A stretch of DNA of 64,000 nucleotides from Hymenobacter translucens (GCF_020685205.1 NZ_JAJERB010000010.1:1-64000); one strand, 5' to 3'; counted from the first letter of the stretch, positions 1 through 8,090 are shown. Program-made: numbers and translations. The notes: a model not told the origin generated them from the sequence alone.

Positions 1-103
1 GCGCTTAGAGTAGGATGATGTCCCCGTTTCCTTTTCCGGCTGGCCTCACCTTGAGGCCACGCAATCATACGAGAGTAAGAACAGAAAACAACGTTAAGGA
101 CAA

Positions 104-352
104 TTGGTCGAATTTCGGGCGAGTTGGGGTGTCTCGCAAAACGTGCAACAGGTGGTACAAACGCTACGAGCGGAGGGTATCGAGGTGCGCGATGAAGACC
201 TAACGCGCCTCTCGCCCGCTCGTTACGAGCACATTAACTGCCTAGGCAAGTACACCTTCCCCAGCCAAGTAGAGGTGCAGCCCAATGGGCTGCGCAGCCT
301 GCGAAAGCCACTGGAAACGGCTTACAGTAATTTTATCTCCCCGCTGCTATAA
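104..352 (+). pseudogene. Tn3-family transposase, C-terminal remnant
   Basis: The 82-codon reading frame matches the extreme C-terminus of Tn3-family TnpA proteins: a segment of the type DEDLTRLSPARYEHINCLGK is the usual end of the DDE transposase, where family members carry LSPxxxEHINxxGxY. The frame is closed by a stop a few codons upstream (about position 95) and the only start is a TTG, so the roughly 900-residue body of the transposase is missing. It is therefore a decayed end of a transposon, not an active gene. Tn3 terminal inverted repeats were not identified. Recognition rests on the motif; the extent of the decay is inferred. Confidence 0.6.
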
Positions 353-429
353 GAAGGCCTATCTACTGTTCTAACGCGACCTTTAGGCCACTTGTACTCT
401 CATTCCTTTACTGCTACGTTCCCCCTTCC

Positions 430-1299
430 ATGCCACAGTTTCTGACGACGTCGGGCACTTCTCATTTCATTGAGGAAATCATTAAAAAGGCGAAGAAAGA
501 ACTGGTATTGATTACGCCTTACCTGAAGCTTAGCCGGATTCTTTCGGAACGGCTCGCCGAAGCCAATCAGCGGGGGGTGCATGTCAAGCTAGTGTATGGC
601 AAATCAGAGCTGAAGCCGAGTGAAAAGAAGCAGCTCGACACGTTTTCCAACCTCTCGCTGCTCTACTTGGAGAACCTGCACGCCAAGTGCTACTACAACG
701 AGTCAACCTTGATTGTCAGCTCCATGAACCTGTACGAGTTCTCTGAGAAGAACAATCGGGAAATGGGCATCGTCCTAACCCGGCGGGAAGATTCAACCTG
801 TTTCGCCGATGCCCTGGCCGAAGCTCAGTCTATTATCGCGGCAGCACGGGTTGTCTCTGAACCGAAATCTGCAGGCGAACCCACCAAAGGCCCCACTGCG
901 GCTGCGGCCAAAGAGTTTGATTACGCCCTCAAATCTAGGCTCGTCTATGAATTGCTCAAAAAACTGACTTCTAACCCCGACCAATTCACTTACGAAACCG
1001 TTGCGCACGCATTTGGTGGCGGTTCCTCCTCTACTATAAACGCGCCTGACTTTCCCCGGAAGGGCATTCACTTCAAATACGACGGTGCGATTCGCTTTGA
1101 CTTCGCCAAGAGTTACGAATACCAATCCTTCAAGAAGAGCAAGCAGGAAAGCATTGATAGGCTCCTAGCGGATTACCGCTGCTATTGGAACCGCGACGTT
1201 CTTCAGATTTACGCAGCCAAGAGCTTTGACTACACGGATGAAGCAGTAGTAGCCGCCTACCAGCTACAAGCCATTGAGAAGGTTCTACCCCACTTGTAA
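430..1299 (+). CDS. Phospholipase D-like nuclease family protein
   Basis: 289 residues. The N-terminal half (about residues 8-135) is a single phospholipase D-like domain: beta-strand VLITPYL, then H84-x-K86 followed by E91 and S98-M99-N100, which fits the HxK(x4)D(x6)GSxN signature with Asp replaced by Glu. One-HKD proteins act as dimers and include nucleases such as Nuc and BfiI. The C-terminal half (about 165-289) is an unrecognised, probably substrate-recognition domain. It stands alone on the plus strand; a VRR-NUC-like gene converges from the right. A nuclease role in defence or DNA processing is an inference from family and neighbours; a lipid substrate is unlikely because no signal peptide is visible. 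Confidence 0.7.
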   Translation: MPQFLTTSGTSHFIEEIIKKAKKELVLITPYLKLSRILSERLAEANQRGVHVKLVYGKSELKPSEKKQLDTFSNLSLLYLENLHAKCYYNESTLIVSSMNLYEFSEKNNREMGIVLTRREDSTCFADALAEAQSIIAAARVVSEPKSAGEPTKGPTAAAAKEFDYALKSRLVYELLKKLTSNPDQFTYETVAHAFGGGSSSTINAPDFPRKGIHFKYDGAIRFDFAKSYEYQSFKKSKQESIDRLLADYRCYWNRDVLQIYAAKSFDYTDEAVVAAYQLQAIEKVLPHL

Positions 1300-1367
1300 G
1301 CAGTGCTCGTGCTTCCGTAGGGAAGATTTACTCACTCAGGTCAGCCAAAAAGAGGCATCGCAGTTGC

Positions 1368-1925
1368 TTATTCGCCGCTCAAGTCCCACTCGACTAACAG
1401 GAAATTATCTGGCTGCAAGCCCATCTGCAAGCCTGCTTCCAACCAACGCGGCTGCGTGGCTCGGATTCGGTCTTTTTTAAGGCGTTTGAGTTCAGCAAAC
1501 ATAATGGCTTCGCTGCTCCAGCCAACAACATCCCAACACCCGGCGTAGCTGTTGCCGTTGGCCTGCGCAATTTTTTGCAGAAGGTCATGAATCCTGGGGT
1601 CAGTGATTGGCTCGTGCTGCTGGCCGCTTAGTCCAGCATCGGCCCAAGTAGTAAAATGGTTGGGAGTCATGGCCCCGGCCCCGTAGGTTTCTACCCACCG
1701 GGCCTGCCAGCCGGATAATCGGACCAGCTCGAACACGCAGAGTTCGGCGAAAACCGGCCGGCCACCGAAGTCAATCAGCGGTTTGTTGCCGAAGGTGTTG
1801 CTGATGGGAGCACCAGCCCACCGGCGCAGCTGCAACTCAACTTTCGGGACGGTCAACTCCCGGCCATCGCTCATAAGGACTTCCGTCGTGGTGGGCCTCA
1901 ATAGGCTGGGATAGGTCAAGCTCAT
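1368..1925 (-). CDS. VRR-NUC-like PD-(D/E)xK nuclease domain protein
   Basis: 185 residues. The C-terminal third resembles a VRR-NUC (PD-(D/E)xK) core: D132 in CWDVVGW, the E145-L-K147 catalytic pair in MFAELKR, and KDRIRATQxxWL with Q158, followed by a hydrophobic strand ending VEW. That order (D, then ExK, then a basic TQ helix) is the family signature. The first 125 residues are not recognised. VRR-NUC domains occur in phage and plasmid nucleases acting on branched or flap DNA. It precedes a small unknown gene in the same orientation (1972-2307), 46 bp upstream, so the two may be cotranscribed. The fold call is fairly firm; the biological role is unknown. Confidence 0.55.
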   Translation of the reverse strand: MSLTYPSLLRPTTTEVLMSDGRELTVPKVELQLRRWAGAPISNTFGNKPLIDFGGRPVFAELCVFELVRLSGWQARWVETYGAGAMTPNHFTTWADAGLSGQQHEPITDPRIHDLLQKIAQANGNSYAGCWDVVGWSSEAIMFAELKRLKKDRIRATQPRWLEAGLQMGLQPDNFLLVEWDLSGE

Positions 1926-1971
1926 AGCGCAAGGTGACAGGATTTCGGTTAAAGTATAGCGTCTGCTGGAT

Positions 1972-2307
1972 TTAGTCTGTCCGCCAACGGCGGGCCGGCC
2001 GGGGCTTTCCTACCCACATGCCATGCTCTTGCCGCAGGTACTGCAGGGCTTTCTGGTCAAACACCAAATCAAAGTAGGGGTCAAACTTTAATAGCCGGCC
2101 AAGCAGCATCGGCTTCTCCCCAGGAGCATCCTGCCGGTCGATGACGAGTGCTTCCACTGTCCGCGGTTCCAGGGTCTTGTGCAGACCCAACGCGACGATG
2201 GCCAATCCTTCCTTCGTCTTACCTAGAAAAATTGTAGTACTGAACCATTCATTTTCCTCCGAGCGCGGCTTACGGTAGTTGGGGTATGGCGTATAGGAGT
2301 TGGTCAT
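1972..2307 (-). CDS. Hypothetical protein
   Basis: 111 residues, not recognised. It is soluble, with no signal peptide or membrane segment; the middle alternates hydrophobic strands with charged turns (EGLAIVALGLHKTL, VEALVIDRQD) and the C-terminus is strongly basic (KPRPARRWR), which suits a nucleic-acid-binding or small accessory protein. It lies directly upstream of the VRR-NUC-like gene on the same strand and is divergent from the DUF2971 gene at 2489. The divergent 180-bp interval presumably holds both promoters. Confidence 0.6.
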   Translation of the reverse strand: MTNSYTPYPNYRKPRSEENEWFSTTIFLGKTKEGLAIVALGLHKTLEPRTVEALVIDRQDAPGEKPMLLGRLLKFDPYFDLVFDQKALQYLRQEHGMWVGKPRPARRWRTD

Positions 2308-2488
2308 GGGAGGCCCCTCTGAAGGAAACGAGGTAATACTGACCGGTTGGCTCCGTAAATTTGGGTGTTGTTAGAAGAGCTTCTGTGGTCCACGTTTAGA
2401 ATTGGCACTCTGAATTTTTTCAATTGAACCACCGGGAGCGAGATACCTTATTGAGCATGTTAGTACATCTATCCTGACAATTTAATCC

Positions 2489-3313
2489 ATGGCGATTTTC
2501 ACTCAGCAGACATCACTTGATAAAATTGAGTTACCGGATATCGTATATAAGTATAGGTTTTGGGATGATTCTCATCCTTTTCACAAAACCATCCTAACGC
2601 ATCAGGAAGTCTTTTTTGCTTCGCCCCTGACATTCGAAGACCCTGTAGACTGCAAAAACCTGACCCGGTATGACCTCCTTACAGACGATGAAATTTATGA
2701 GAGGTATTTAGCCGATTCTTTAGAACGTCACCCAAATTTCACTCCCGAGCAGCACAAAGCATTTGCTGTTCATTGGTTTGAGAAAAGCCCACTGAGAGAC
2801 AAAACATCGGTGAAGGAATACATGGAGCAGATGTTTGTGCAATTATGCAATCGGTTTGGGGTACTAAGCCTTACGGAGAAGAATGCGCTACCCGAAATGT
2901 GGGCGAAATACTCTGGTGGCCATACGGGCATATGTGTAGGTTTTGACTCCAGACTTACATTCCGTTTTTTTGGTGGCGGCGGGAAAGTCAACTACTATAA
3001 AACGTTACCTATAATTTATCCAAGCCCGAGGCACTCAATCGAAGAGCAAATAGTAACTCAGGTTTATTCCAAGGAAGAAAAATGGGAATTCGAACAAGAA
3101 TACAGAGCGCAAAAGCTATTCTTCACGAAGAACGCAACTAATTCAGATAGAACCATTAAGCTTCCAAAAGCAGCCATAAAAGAAGTTATACTTGGTGCTT
3201 TGATGCCAGACAACGAAAAACAAGCACTAACCACCTTAATAGCAAGTGAGCTGCCTCATGTGTTGATGAGGCAGGCTTCTTTGAATGCCAACGGCTCAAT
3301 TACGATTAGCTGA
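2489..3313 (+). CDS. DUF2971 family protein
   Basis: 274 residues with the DUF2971 pattern: an early VYKYRFWDD and a segment FFASPLTFEDPVD (family form: xxNDPFD), then in the middle GVLSLTEKN...MWAKYSGGHTGICVGFD, where most members have CFSxxxxxxxLWxHYAxxHxGxCxGF. The biochemical function of DUF2971 is not established; members are common in phages, plasmids and defence islands. The gene is noticeably more AT-rich than its neighbours, which suggests independent acquisition. It has its own upstream region and no close downstream partner, as the rpoD gene follows after 341 bp. Confidence 0.75.
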   Translation: MAIFTQQTSLDKIELPDIVYKYRFWDDSHPFHKTILTHQEVFFASPLTFEDPVDCKNLTRYDLLTDDEIYERYLADSLERHPNFTPEQHKAFAVHWFEKSPLRDKTSVKEYMEQMFVQLCNRFGVLSLTEKNALPEMWAKYSGGHTGICVGFDSRLTFRFFGGGGKVNYYKTLPIIYPSPRHSIEEQIVTQVYSKEEKWEFEQEYRAQKLFFTKNATNSDRTIKLPKAAIKEVILGALMPDNEKQALTTLIASELPHVLMRQASLNANGSITIS

Positions 3314-3654
3314 GGTGTCACAATCCTAATTCACTATAGAACAGTCGACAGGTATCAGGCTACGGTTTATTAGGGCCTTGGTTAAACGTTTGCTACAAGC
3401 GTTAAATGAATGGCTTGCTTACGCCTACTTCTGGGTATGTCCCGAGTACTTCCCTGCAACCAGTGAAGCGGATTCGGCTGCGCTGCCGATTTCGGGGAGC
3501 ACCAGCAGTTGCCAGCCAGAACCGGGACTTCACGCTCGTCGTGAACCTTTCCGCAGGCCAGCATCTTGATACCCATTGGACCCGGCCGCAGTGCCAAGTG
3601 CCAGGGATGGGTTCTTCCCCATTCAGAAACCAAAACAAGTAGTAGCGTTACCGC
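3314..3654. other. Intergenic stretch without a convincing gene
   Basis: 341 bp between the DUF2971 gene and rpoD. Several overlapping short open frames exist on both strands (within 3378-3642), all in the GC-rich right part, but none has recognisable protein features and they exclude one another. The interval probably contains the rpoD promoter and perhaps a decayed gene fragment. Confidence 0.5.
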
Positions 3655-4518
3655 ATGAGACAGCTCAAAATCAGCAAACAGATTACCAACCGCGAAAGCC
3701 AGTCTCTGGACAAGTACCTGCAGGAGATTAGCAAAGTGAGCATGGTGTCGATAAACGAGGAAGTCGAGCTGGCCCAGCGCATTCGCGAGGGCGACCAGAT
3801 GGCCCTCGAAAAGCTGACCAAGGCTAACCTGCGCTTCGTCGTATCAGTGTCCAAGCAGTACCAGAACCAGGGCCTGACCCTGGGCGACCTCATCAACGAG
3901 GGTAACCTGGGGCTAATCAAAGCCGCCAAGCGCTTCGATGAAACGAAAGGCTTCAAGTTCATCTCGTACGCCGTGTGGTGGATTCGCCAGAGCATCCTGC
4001 AAGCCCTGGCCGAGCAGAGCCGCATCGTGCGCCTACCCCTAAACCGGGTGGGCTCGCTGAATAAAATCAGCCGCTCGTTCGCGGAGCTGGAGCAGAAGTT
4101 TGAGCGCGAGCCCTCGCCCGACGAGATTGCCGAGCTGCTGGAGTTGAGCACCTCCGAAGTGGTGGACACGCTCAAAATCTCCGGCCGCCACGTCTCGATG
4201 GATGCGCCCTTCGTGCAGGGCGAGGAAAACCGCCTGCTCGACGTGATGGCGAACGAGGACGCGGAAAGCCCTGATGCTGCCCTGCTGAACGATTCGCTGC
4301 GCCGGGAGGTCCAGCGGGCCCTCTCGACCTTGACCATGCGCGAGGCGGATGTGGTGACGCTCCACTTCGGGCTGAATGGTCACGCGGCGCGGACGTTGGA
4401 AGAGATTGGCGAGCAGTTCGGCCTGACCCGCGAGCGGGTGCGGCAGATAAAGGAGAAGGCCATTCGTCGCCTCAAGCACACTACGCGCTCGAAAGCACTG
4501 AAACCGTACCTGGGCTAA
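3655..4518 (+). CDS. rpoD: RNA polymerase sigma factor RpoD/SigA
   Basis: 287 residues, the normal length for the compact primary sigma factor of Bacteroidota, and complete. Region 1.2 (about 18-50, DKYLQEISKV), region 2 (about 55-125, with NLRFVVSVSKQYQNQGL, DLINEGNLGLIKAAKRFD and the -10 recognition helix FISYAVWWIRQSI), region 3 and region 4 (about 215-280, with the HTH LEEIGEQFGLTRERVRQIKEKAIRRLK) are all intact. It directs core polymerase to housekeeping-type promoters. A full, apparently functional copy on a plasmid is unusual; it could tune host transcription or favour plasmid promoters. It is followed by a MITE-like palindrome and an intrinsic terminator. Confidence 0.95.
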   Translation: MRQLKISKQITNRESQSLDKYLQEISKVSMVSINEEVELAQRIREGDQMALEKLTKANLRFVVSVSKQYQNQGLTLGDLINEGNLGLIKAAKRFDETKGFKFISYAVWWIRQSILQALAEQSRIVRLPLNRVGSLNKISRSFAELEQKFEREPSPDEIAELLELSTSEVVDTLKISGRHVSMDAPFVQGEENRLLDVMANEDAESPDAALLNDSLRREVQRALSTLTMREADVVTLHFGLNGHAARTLEEIGEQFGLTRERVRQIKEKAIRRLKHTTRSKALKPYLG

Positions 4519-4554
4519 CCGCTGCGGTCTACCCAACGGCCCCCTTCCGGCCCG

Positions 4555-4621
4555 GGGGATTGCTAAACAAACCGGGAAACCGGCGACGCGGAGGATTTCC
4601 CCTATTTGTTTAAAAACACCC
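4555..4621. repeat. MITE-end-like imperfect palindrome after rpoD
   Basis: The right half (about 4587-4621, CCCCTATTTGTTTAA core) is nearly identical to the right terminal repeat of the MITE at 18985-19256. The left half (from 4555, TTGCTAAACAAACC) is a diverged match to the left terminal repeat. The two ends abut, so this looks like a collapsed or internally deleted copy, or the ancestral terminator-like sequence from which the terminal repeats derive. Confidence 0.5.
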
Positions 4622-4650
4622 AAATTTACAGTGCTCATAGGAGCGCCCCG

Positions 4651-4687
4651 AAAGCCCGACTCGCTGTAATGGTGCGGCGGGCTTTTT
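4651..4687 (+). terminator. Intrinsic terminator downstream of rpoD
   Basis: AAAGCCCG pairs with CGGGCTTT around an approximately 20-nt loop, followed by a run of seven T residues. Its position 130 bp after the rpoD stop and before the next start fits a rho-independent terminator. Confidence 0.7.
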
Positions 4688-4721
4688 TTGAAACTCCGTT
4701 CCACTGCTCTGCCCTTGCTCT

Positions 4722-5123
4722 ATGTTTGATGATAATTCTGATGACGAGTTCGAAGTTGAATTTCCCACGTTTGATGCGACTCTAGGCGTGACCTACGAGG
4801 ACGCGCTGCGCTTGGTGCGTGGTCACCTTCGCTCGTATGAGCCGGCTGGGTTGCCAGGCCTGTTGGCGTGCTGCACGGACTTAAACCTTGCCATCGACGC
4901 CGACCAGCTTCACCGCGTGTATTATGGTCCTCTCGCCAAGCAGGAGCCCAAATTGATTCAGAGTCTGTTGGGGGTATTCGGCTACCAGGCCATGCTGCTG
5001 GGCTTCGACGTGGGACCGATACGAGGCAAGGTGCGCTACATGCTCTTTTTGAGTACTTTAGGTCGCCTGGAACGCTTCAAACAGGACTTGGCTGACTTCG
5101 ACGCGGACCCACTTTACAAGTAA
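4722..5123 (+). CDS. Small putative helix-turn-helix regulator (paralogue of 46615-47025)
   Basis: 133 residues, acidic N-terminus (DDNSDDEFEVE), then a helical core. From about residue 23 it aligns end to end with the protein encoded at 46615-47025: VTY-DxLRxxxxxL, a central HTH-like stretch, EPKLIQSLLG versus EPRLLQRLLR, and LERFKQDLADFD versus LSTFQKQLKCFD. The central segment has the spacing of a repressor-type HTH (a short helix, a turn, a recognition helix, then a leucine-rich helix). DNA binding is inferred; no named family was recognised. Its sibling sits immediately upstream of the tra operon, which supports a role in transfer or copy control. Confidence 0.65.
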   Translation: MFDDNSDDEFEVEFPTFDATLGVTYEDALRLVRGHLRSYEPAGLPGLLACCTDLNLAIDADQLHRVYYGPLAKQEPKLIQSLLGVFGYQAMLLGFDVGPIRGKVRYMLFLSTLGRLERFKQDLADFDADPLYK

Positions 5124-5243
5124 AGTAGTCGCGTTAATATTAGCTCTGCCACTCAGGCTGTTTAACGAAAGTGGGCTCCCGCTTTAGATTCGAACATGGG
5201 CGGCTATGGAGAGTGCATTCATATCTGCAGATTGGACGCAGTT

Positions 5244-5561
5244 CTACTCCCCTACCCAATCGAGTTGAAGTCGGCATTCAAAACCACCGCGGGTTAGGCG
5301 GCGTTGCCGCTGTAGTTCGCGGACCTGAGTCAGGGTGAAGCCGTGCGTGGCAAGGATGGTATCAAACACCTCCAGAACGTCGGCCAGCTCGGTTAGTAGC
5401 TCTTCGGGGCTTGCAGCCTGGGCTTCCTCTGCTTCCTCGACCAGCTTGGTCAGCAGGGCGGCTCGGAATGCTGGCTCAGTGAGGGCTGTAGTGCGGCACT
5501 GGCGGCCGGACTCCGCAATGATGGTGGGGATGTGGTCGCGGATGAGCTTATGGTACTGCAT
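5244..5561 (-). CDS. MazG-like nucleotide pyrophosphohydrolase
   Basis: 105 residues. It opens with YHKLIRDHIPTII, the hallmark of phosphoribosyl-ATP pyrophosphohydrolase-like / MazG-type small proteins, followed by KLVEEAEEAQ and EELLTELADVLEVFDTI, which supply the ExxE and ExxD metal-binding acidic residues of the all-alpha NTP pyrophosphatase fold, and ends with RGGF. Members hydrolyse (d)NTPs to NMP and pyrophosphate. It lies 3 bp downstream of the HNH nuclease gene, so the two are almost certainly cotranscribed. Nucleotide-pool hydrolysis next to a nuclease suggests a defence pair, which is inference. Confidence 0.8.
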   Translation of the reverse strand: MQYHKLIRDHIPTIIAESGRQCRTTALTEPAFRAALLTKLVEEAEEAQAASPEELLTELADVLEVFDTILATHGFTLTQVRELQRQRRLTRGGFECRLQLDWVGE

Positions 5562-5564
5562 GGG

Positions 5565-6731
5565 CTAGAAGCGCTGGATGTAGCGGGCGGCGGCCACGTC
5601 GTCGATGAAACGCACGGCGCGGCTGGCCAGGGTAGCGGCGAAGGTATGGTCGGTGCTCAGGCCGGCAAAGCGCAGAGCGGCATCCTCACGCACGGCTTTC
5701 TGCAGCGCTGGCGAAAGGTGATAGGTACTATAAGCGGCAGCCAGTAAGGGCTCAGCGGCGGCCAGGCGCTTGGCGTCGGGTACTTTGTCGCGTTTGGTAT
5801 GCTGGTTGAATTCGCGGTCGACGGGCAGCAGGTTCCACAGCTCGTTGACGGGATACACGGCTAATGGCAGCAGATGGTCGAGGTCGTAGTGTTGCGGCTG
5901 GGTGAGGCGCTTCTGCGTCCAGGGGCAGGTGAAATAGTGGTTTTCGTGCAGCAGTATGTCGACCTGGTTGCGCTCCCATGAAAGCGGGCGGCGGTTGTCG
6001 GGGCGGGCAGTGAGCAGGGTGTAGACCTCCCCGCGGGCAGCTTGGCGGTCGTTATCCTGGGTGACACCTTCGGTAAACAAGCACCACTCGTGCAGGCAGA
6101 GGGCTTCCACATAGAGCGAAAGCCGGTGAAAGGCTTCCCACAAGCTGGCCGGCACCACGACACAGGTATCCTGGGGCTGGGTACCGGGCAATGGCAGGAC
6201 TGAGGGCGGCAGCTGGTCATAGCGGGTAGGGGCATCAAATAACGACCAGTGGCCCGGGCCGGCGTACTTAATGGGCATCTGAATGGCTTTGGCCGTGGCG
6301 GCTACGGCTTGCCGGTAAGCCTGCTGCAGCGCGGGGGAGTACGTGGCCCGCCGGCGGGGCGTGCGCATCTCCGTGAGCAGAAAGAAGCCGTCGGCGGGCT
6401 GGGGCGCGAGCTGCACCAACTGCTGCCACTCAGTTCGCAGGTTGGTGAGGGCCGGGCGGAAGGCGATGTCGTTGCGCATGGCTTCGCTACGAATGGCCCG
6501 GGCACCCTGGTAGATGGGGAATTGAGCATCGGCGAAGGGCCAGTAGTAGGCGACCCACAGCTCGGCCAGGCGATTCAACGGCACGGCTACGGGCTGGCCC
6601 TGGTGGGCCACATCGGGGTACATCAGTACCACGTCGTTGATGGCTCGGAGCAGCGCTATTTTGTAGCTAGTGGTTTTGTTGTCGTGCTTGAGGATGGTGG
6701 CAATAGACTGCTCACCTGGAAGGACAGGCAT
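5565..6731 (-). CDS. HNH endonuclease domain protein
   Basis: 388 residues. A conserved N-terminal region (about 1-90, ILKHDNKTTSYKIALLRAIND, then AVPLNRLAELWVAYYWPF) precedes a C-terminal HNH nuclease (about 262-330): CPWTQKRL as a half zinc-knuckle, YDLDHLLPLAV with the catalytic His, NELWNLLPVDREFNQHTK with the Asn, and KRDKVP. The invariant D-H, N and N/H residues appear intact, so it should be catalytically competent on DNA. The N-terminal domain recurs in proteins annotated only as HNH endonucleases. It is followed 3 bp later by a MazG-like gene and preceded by a small HTH gene, forming a compact minus-strand group. Confidence 0.8.
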   Translation of the reverse strand: MPVLPGEQSIATILKHDNKTTSYKIALLRAINDVVLMYPDVAHQGQPVAVPLNRLAELWVAYYWPFADAQFPIYQGARAIRSEAMRNDIAFRPALTNLRTEWQQLVQLAPQPADGFFLLTEMRTPRRRATYSPALQQAYRQAVAATAKAIQMPIKYAGPGHWSLFDAPTRYDQLPPSVLPLPGTQPQDTCVVVPASLWEAFHRLSLYVEALCLHEWCLFTEGVTQDNDRQAARGEVYTLLTARPDNRRPLSWERNQVDILLHENHYFTCPWTQKRLTQPQHYDLDHLLPLAVYPVNELWNLLPVDREFNQHTKRDKVPDAKRLAAAEPLLAAAYSTYHLSPALQKAVREDAALRFAGLSTDHTFAATLASRAVRFIDDVAAARYIQRF

Positions 6732-6799
6732 AGGGCTGAAAAATTATCGGAGACCATATGAATGGCAGCGGGCACGCAGTGCGCATTCAGCCCATCCTT

Positions 6800-7084
6800 T
6801 CACATTCTGTTGTAGCGATTCAAGTAGCGGTGTAATTCAGAGGTGTAGAAGCCCCATTCCTTTTCGTTAATGCGTACGCCTTTAACCCGGCCGGCACGTC
6901 GGGCCCTGCGAAGGCCTCCTGGGGTCACCTTCAGCAGGGCGGCCGCTTGACGCACATTCAGGATTTCGTCTGCTGGTAGCGCCTCCTTTTCCTTGGTCCT
7001 TTGTTGCTCGGCCTCTTCCAGACGCACCAGGCGTTCCAAGACCTCTTTCCACTCTGATTCCGGAATCAATAAGAAAGCTTGCAT
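6800..7084 (-). CDS. Excisionase/MerR-type helix-turn-helix protein
   Basis: 94 residues starting at the ATG at 7084; the open frame extends to 7159, but the internal ATG is preferred because the family domain begins soon after it. An N-terminal coiled-coil-like segment (ERLVRLEEAEQQRTKEKEAL) is followed by ILNVRQAAALLKVTPGGLRRARRAGRVKGVRINEKEWGF, a classic HTH_17/excisionase winged helix. These are usually small DNA-binding proteins, such as excisionases or regulators of adjacent genes. It lies about 70 bp upstream of the HNH gene in the same direction and probably regulates that operon. Confidence 0.75.
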   Translation of the reverse strand: MQAFLLIPESEWKEVLERLVRLEEAEQQRTKEKEALPADEILNVRQAAALLKVTPGGLRRARRAGRVKGVRINEKEWGFYTSELHRYLNRYNRM

Positions 7085-7178
7085 CACATCTAAGTTTGAA
7101 CATTCCCATTTGTGCTGGCAGGAAGTTAAGGTATGGTCTCGCTTCTGAACCCCTGGCATTGCTACAACGCCCGGGGCT

Positions 7179-7406
7179 TTACTTCGAACTATTTGGTGAT
7201 ATAAGCAATGCCTCGGTTAATGGTATAAACGCGCTTAGTGATGCCTCTAAGGCCATTTGTAATACTTTAATAGCCTTCAGAAGCAATAGCTCGCTGCTGT
7301 ATCCGTATTTGCGTTCTGCAGCACTCGAAACGTTAGCCGCGTGGCTTTCCCTTAATCGAAGGTCTTGCGCAGTGTGTGGGCGCTGTGTGGGCTTTTTAGA
7401 GGCCAT
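7179..7406 (-). CDS. Possible small hypothetical protein
   Basis: 75 residues from an ATG at 7406. The N-terminus is basic and polar (ASKKPTQRPHTAQDLRLRE), then comes a helical, leucine-rich half (SSELLLLKAIKVLQMALEAS). It matches no family I know. An overlapping plus-strand frame (7096-7494) is less protein-like. It lies upstream of the HTH gene in the same direction and beside the replication origin. Whether it is expressed is uncertain. Confidence 0.35.
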   Translation of the reverse strand: MASKKPTQRPHTAQDLRLRESHAANVSSAAERKYGYSSELLLLKAIKVLQMALEASLSAFIPLTEALLISPNSSK

Positions 7407-7724
7407 GGGGAAAGCGGGCGCTACCTGCTGGCTCGTTGGGGCGCCTCTGCTTCATGGAGATAGAAGAGGGTCAAATGATAAGTTTAGGTCTTAGCTTAGA
7501 GGCGTAGTAAATAAGCTTGCCATTATAAGAATAGTAGTATAAAATAGTAGAAAAGTGCAATCACTGTTTTTTACCTTTTTGGACTTTGTTTTTTGTTCCC
7601 CTTGTGCCCTTGGGGTACATCCCTACGAGCTTTATATACCTTTCTGTTCCGGCAAACTAGGTAGTTGTTTTTTCACTGAATAGTTAAAAAGAACATACTA
7701 GTTTACTATAAGGAGTAAACGGCC

Positions 7725-7956
7725 AAAGGCTAAGTTCTGGACAGGTAAAGACTAAGCTTCGGACAGGTGCTGAGGCATCTTAAGCTAAGGTTTGGACAGG
7801 TTATCACCTTAGAAAAGTAAGATTTAGACAGGCAAAAGCTAAGGTTTGGACAGGTACTTATCCACACTCACAGGCCTCAAAAAGTAAGGTTTGGACAGGT
7901 GCTATCTCAGATATATCGTGGGACCTCGCCCTTCAAAAGCTAAGGTTTGGACAGGT
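7725..7956 (+). repeat. Replication origin iterons (seven 22-bp direct repeats)
   Basis: Seven direct copies of a 22-bp element with core CTAAGGTTTGGACAGGT end at 7746, 7768, 7801, 7833, 7855, 7900 and 7956. Copies 1-2 and 4-5 abut exactly at a 22-bp period, i.e. two helical turns. Copies 3, 5 and 7 are nearly identical, while 1, 2 and 4 are diverged. They lie immediately upstream of the Rep_3 initiator gene, with an AT-rich stretch (about 7500-7700) to the left. This is the standard layout of an iteron-controlled plasmid oriV. Confidence 0.9.
7858..7866 (+). promoter_or_regulatory. DnaA box
   Basis: A perfect TTATCCACA, the consensus DnaA box, between iterons 5 and 6. It supports use of host DnaA at this origin. 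Confidence 0.75.
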
Positions 7957-8090
7957 GCAGGAGCCCATCTAATAGCGGTGCGGTTGACGTCTATCTAAAA
8001 GGTAAGGTGGCAAAATCTACACCTTAGCGTATTAGACTTTGTTTGCTACCTTGCGTAGGAAAGGACCACTGCTGCAGCTATCCTCCTATG

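Noticed and set aside
3378..3642. Overlapping short open frames on both strands between DUF2971 and rpoD
   Set aside because: They exclude one another, show no recognisable protein features and are explained by high local GC content.
5180..5215. TTCGAAC-containing segment resembling a tRNA T-loop
   Set aside because: No cloverleaf could be built around it on either strand and the acceptor stem does not pair.
7725..7956. Possible CRISPR array in the repeat region before rep
   Set aside because: Repeats are 22 bp, partly abutting without spacers, degenerate, and sit directly upstream of a Rep_3 gene, so they are iterons.
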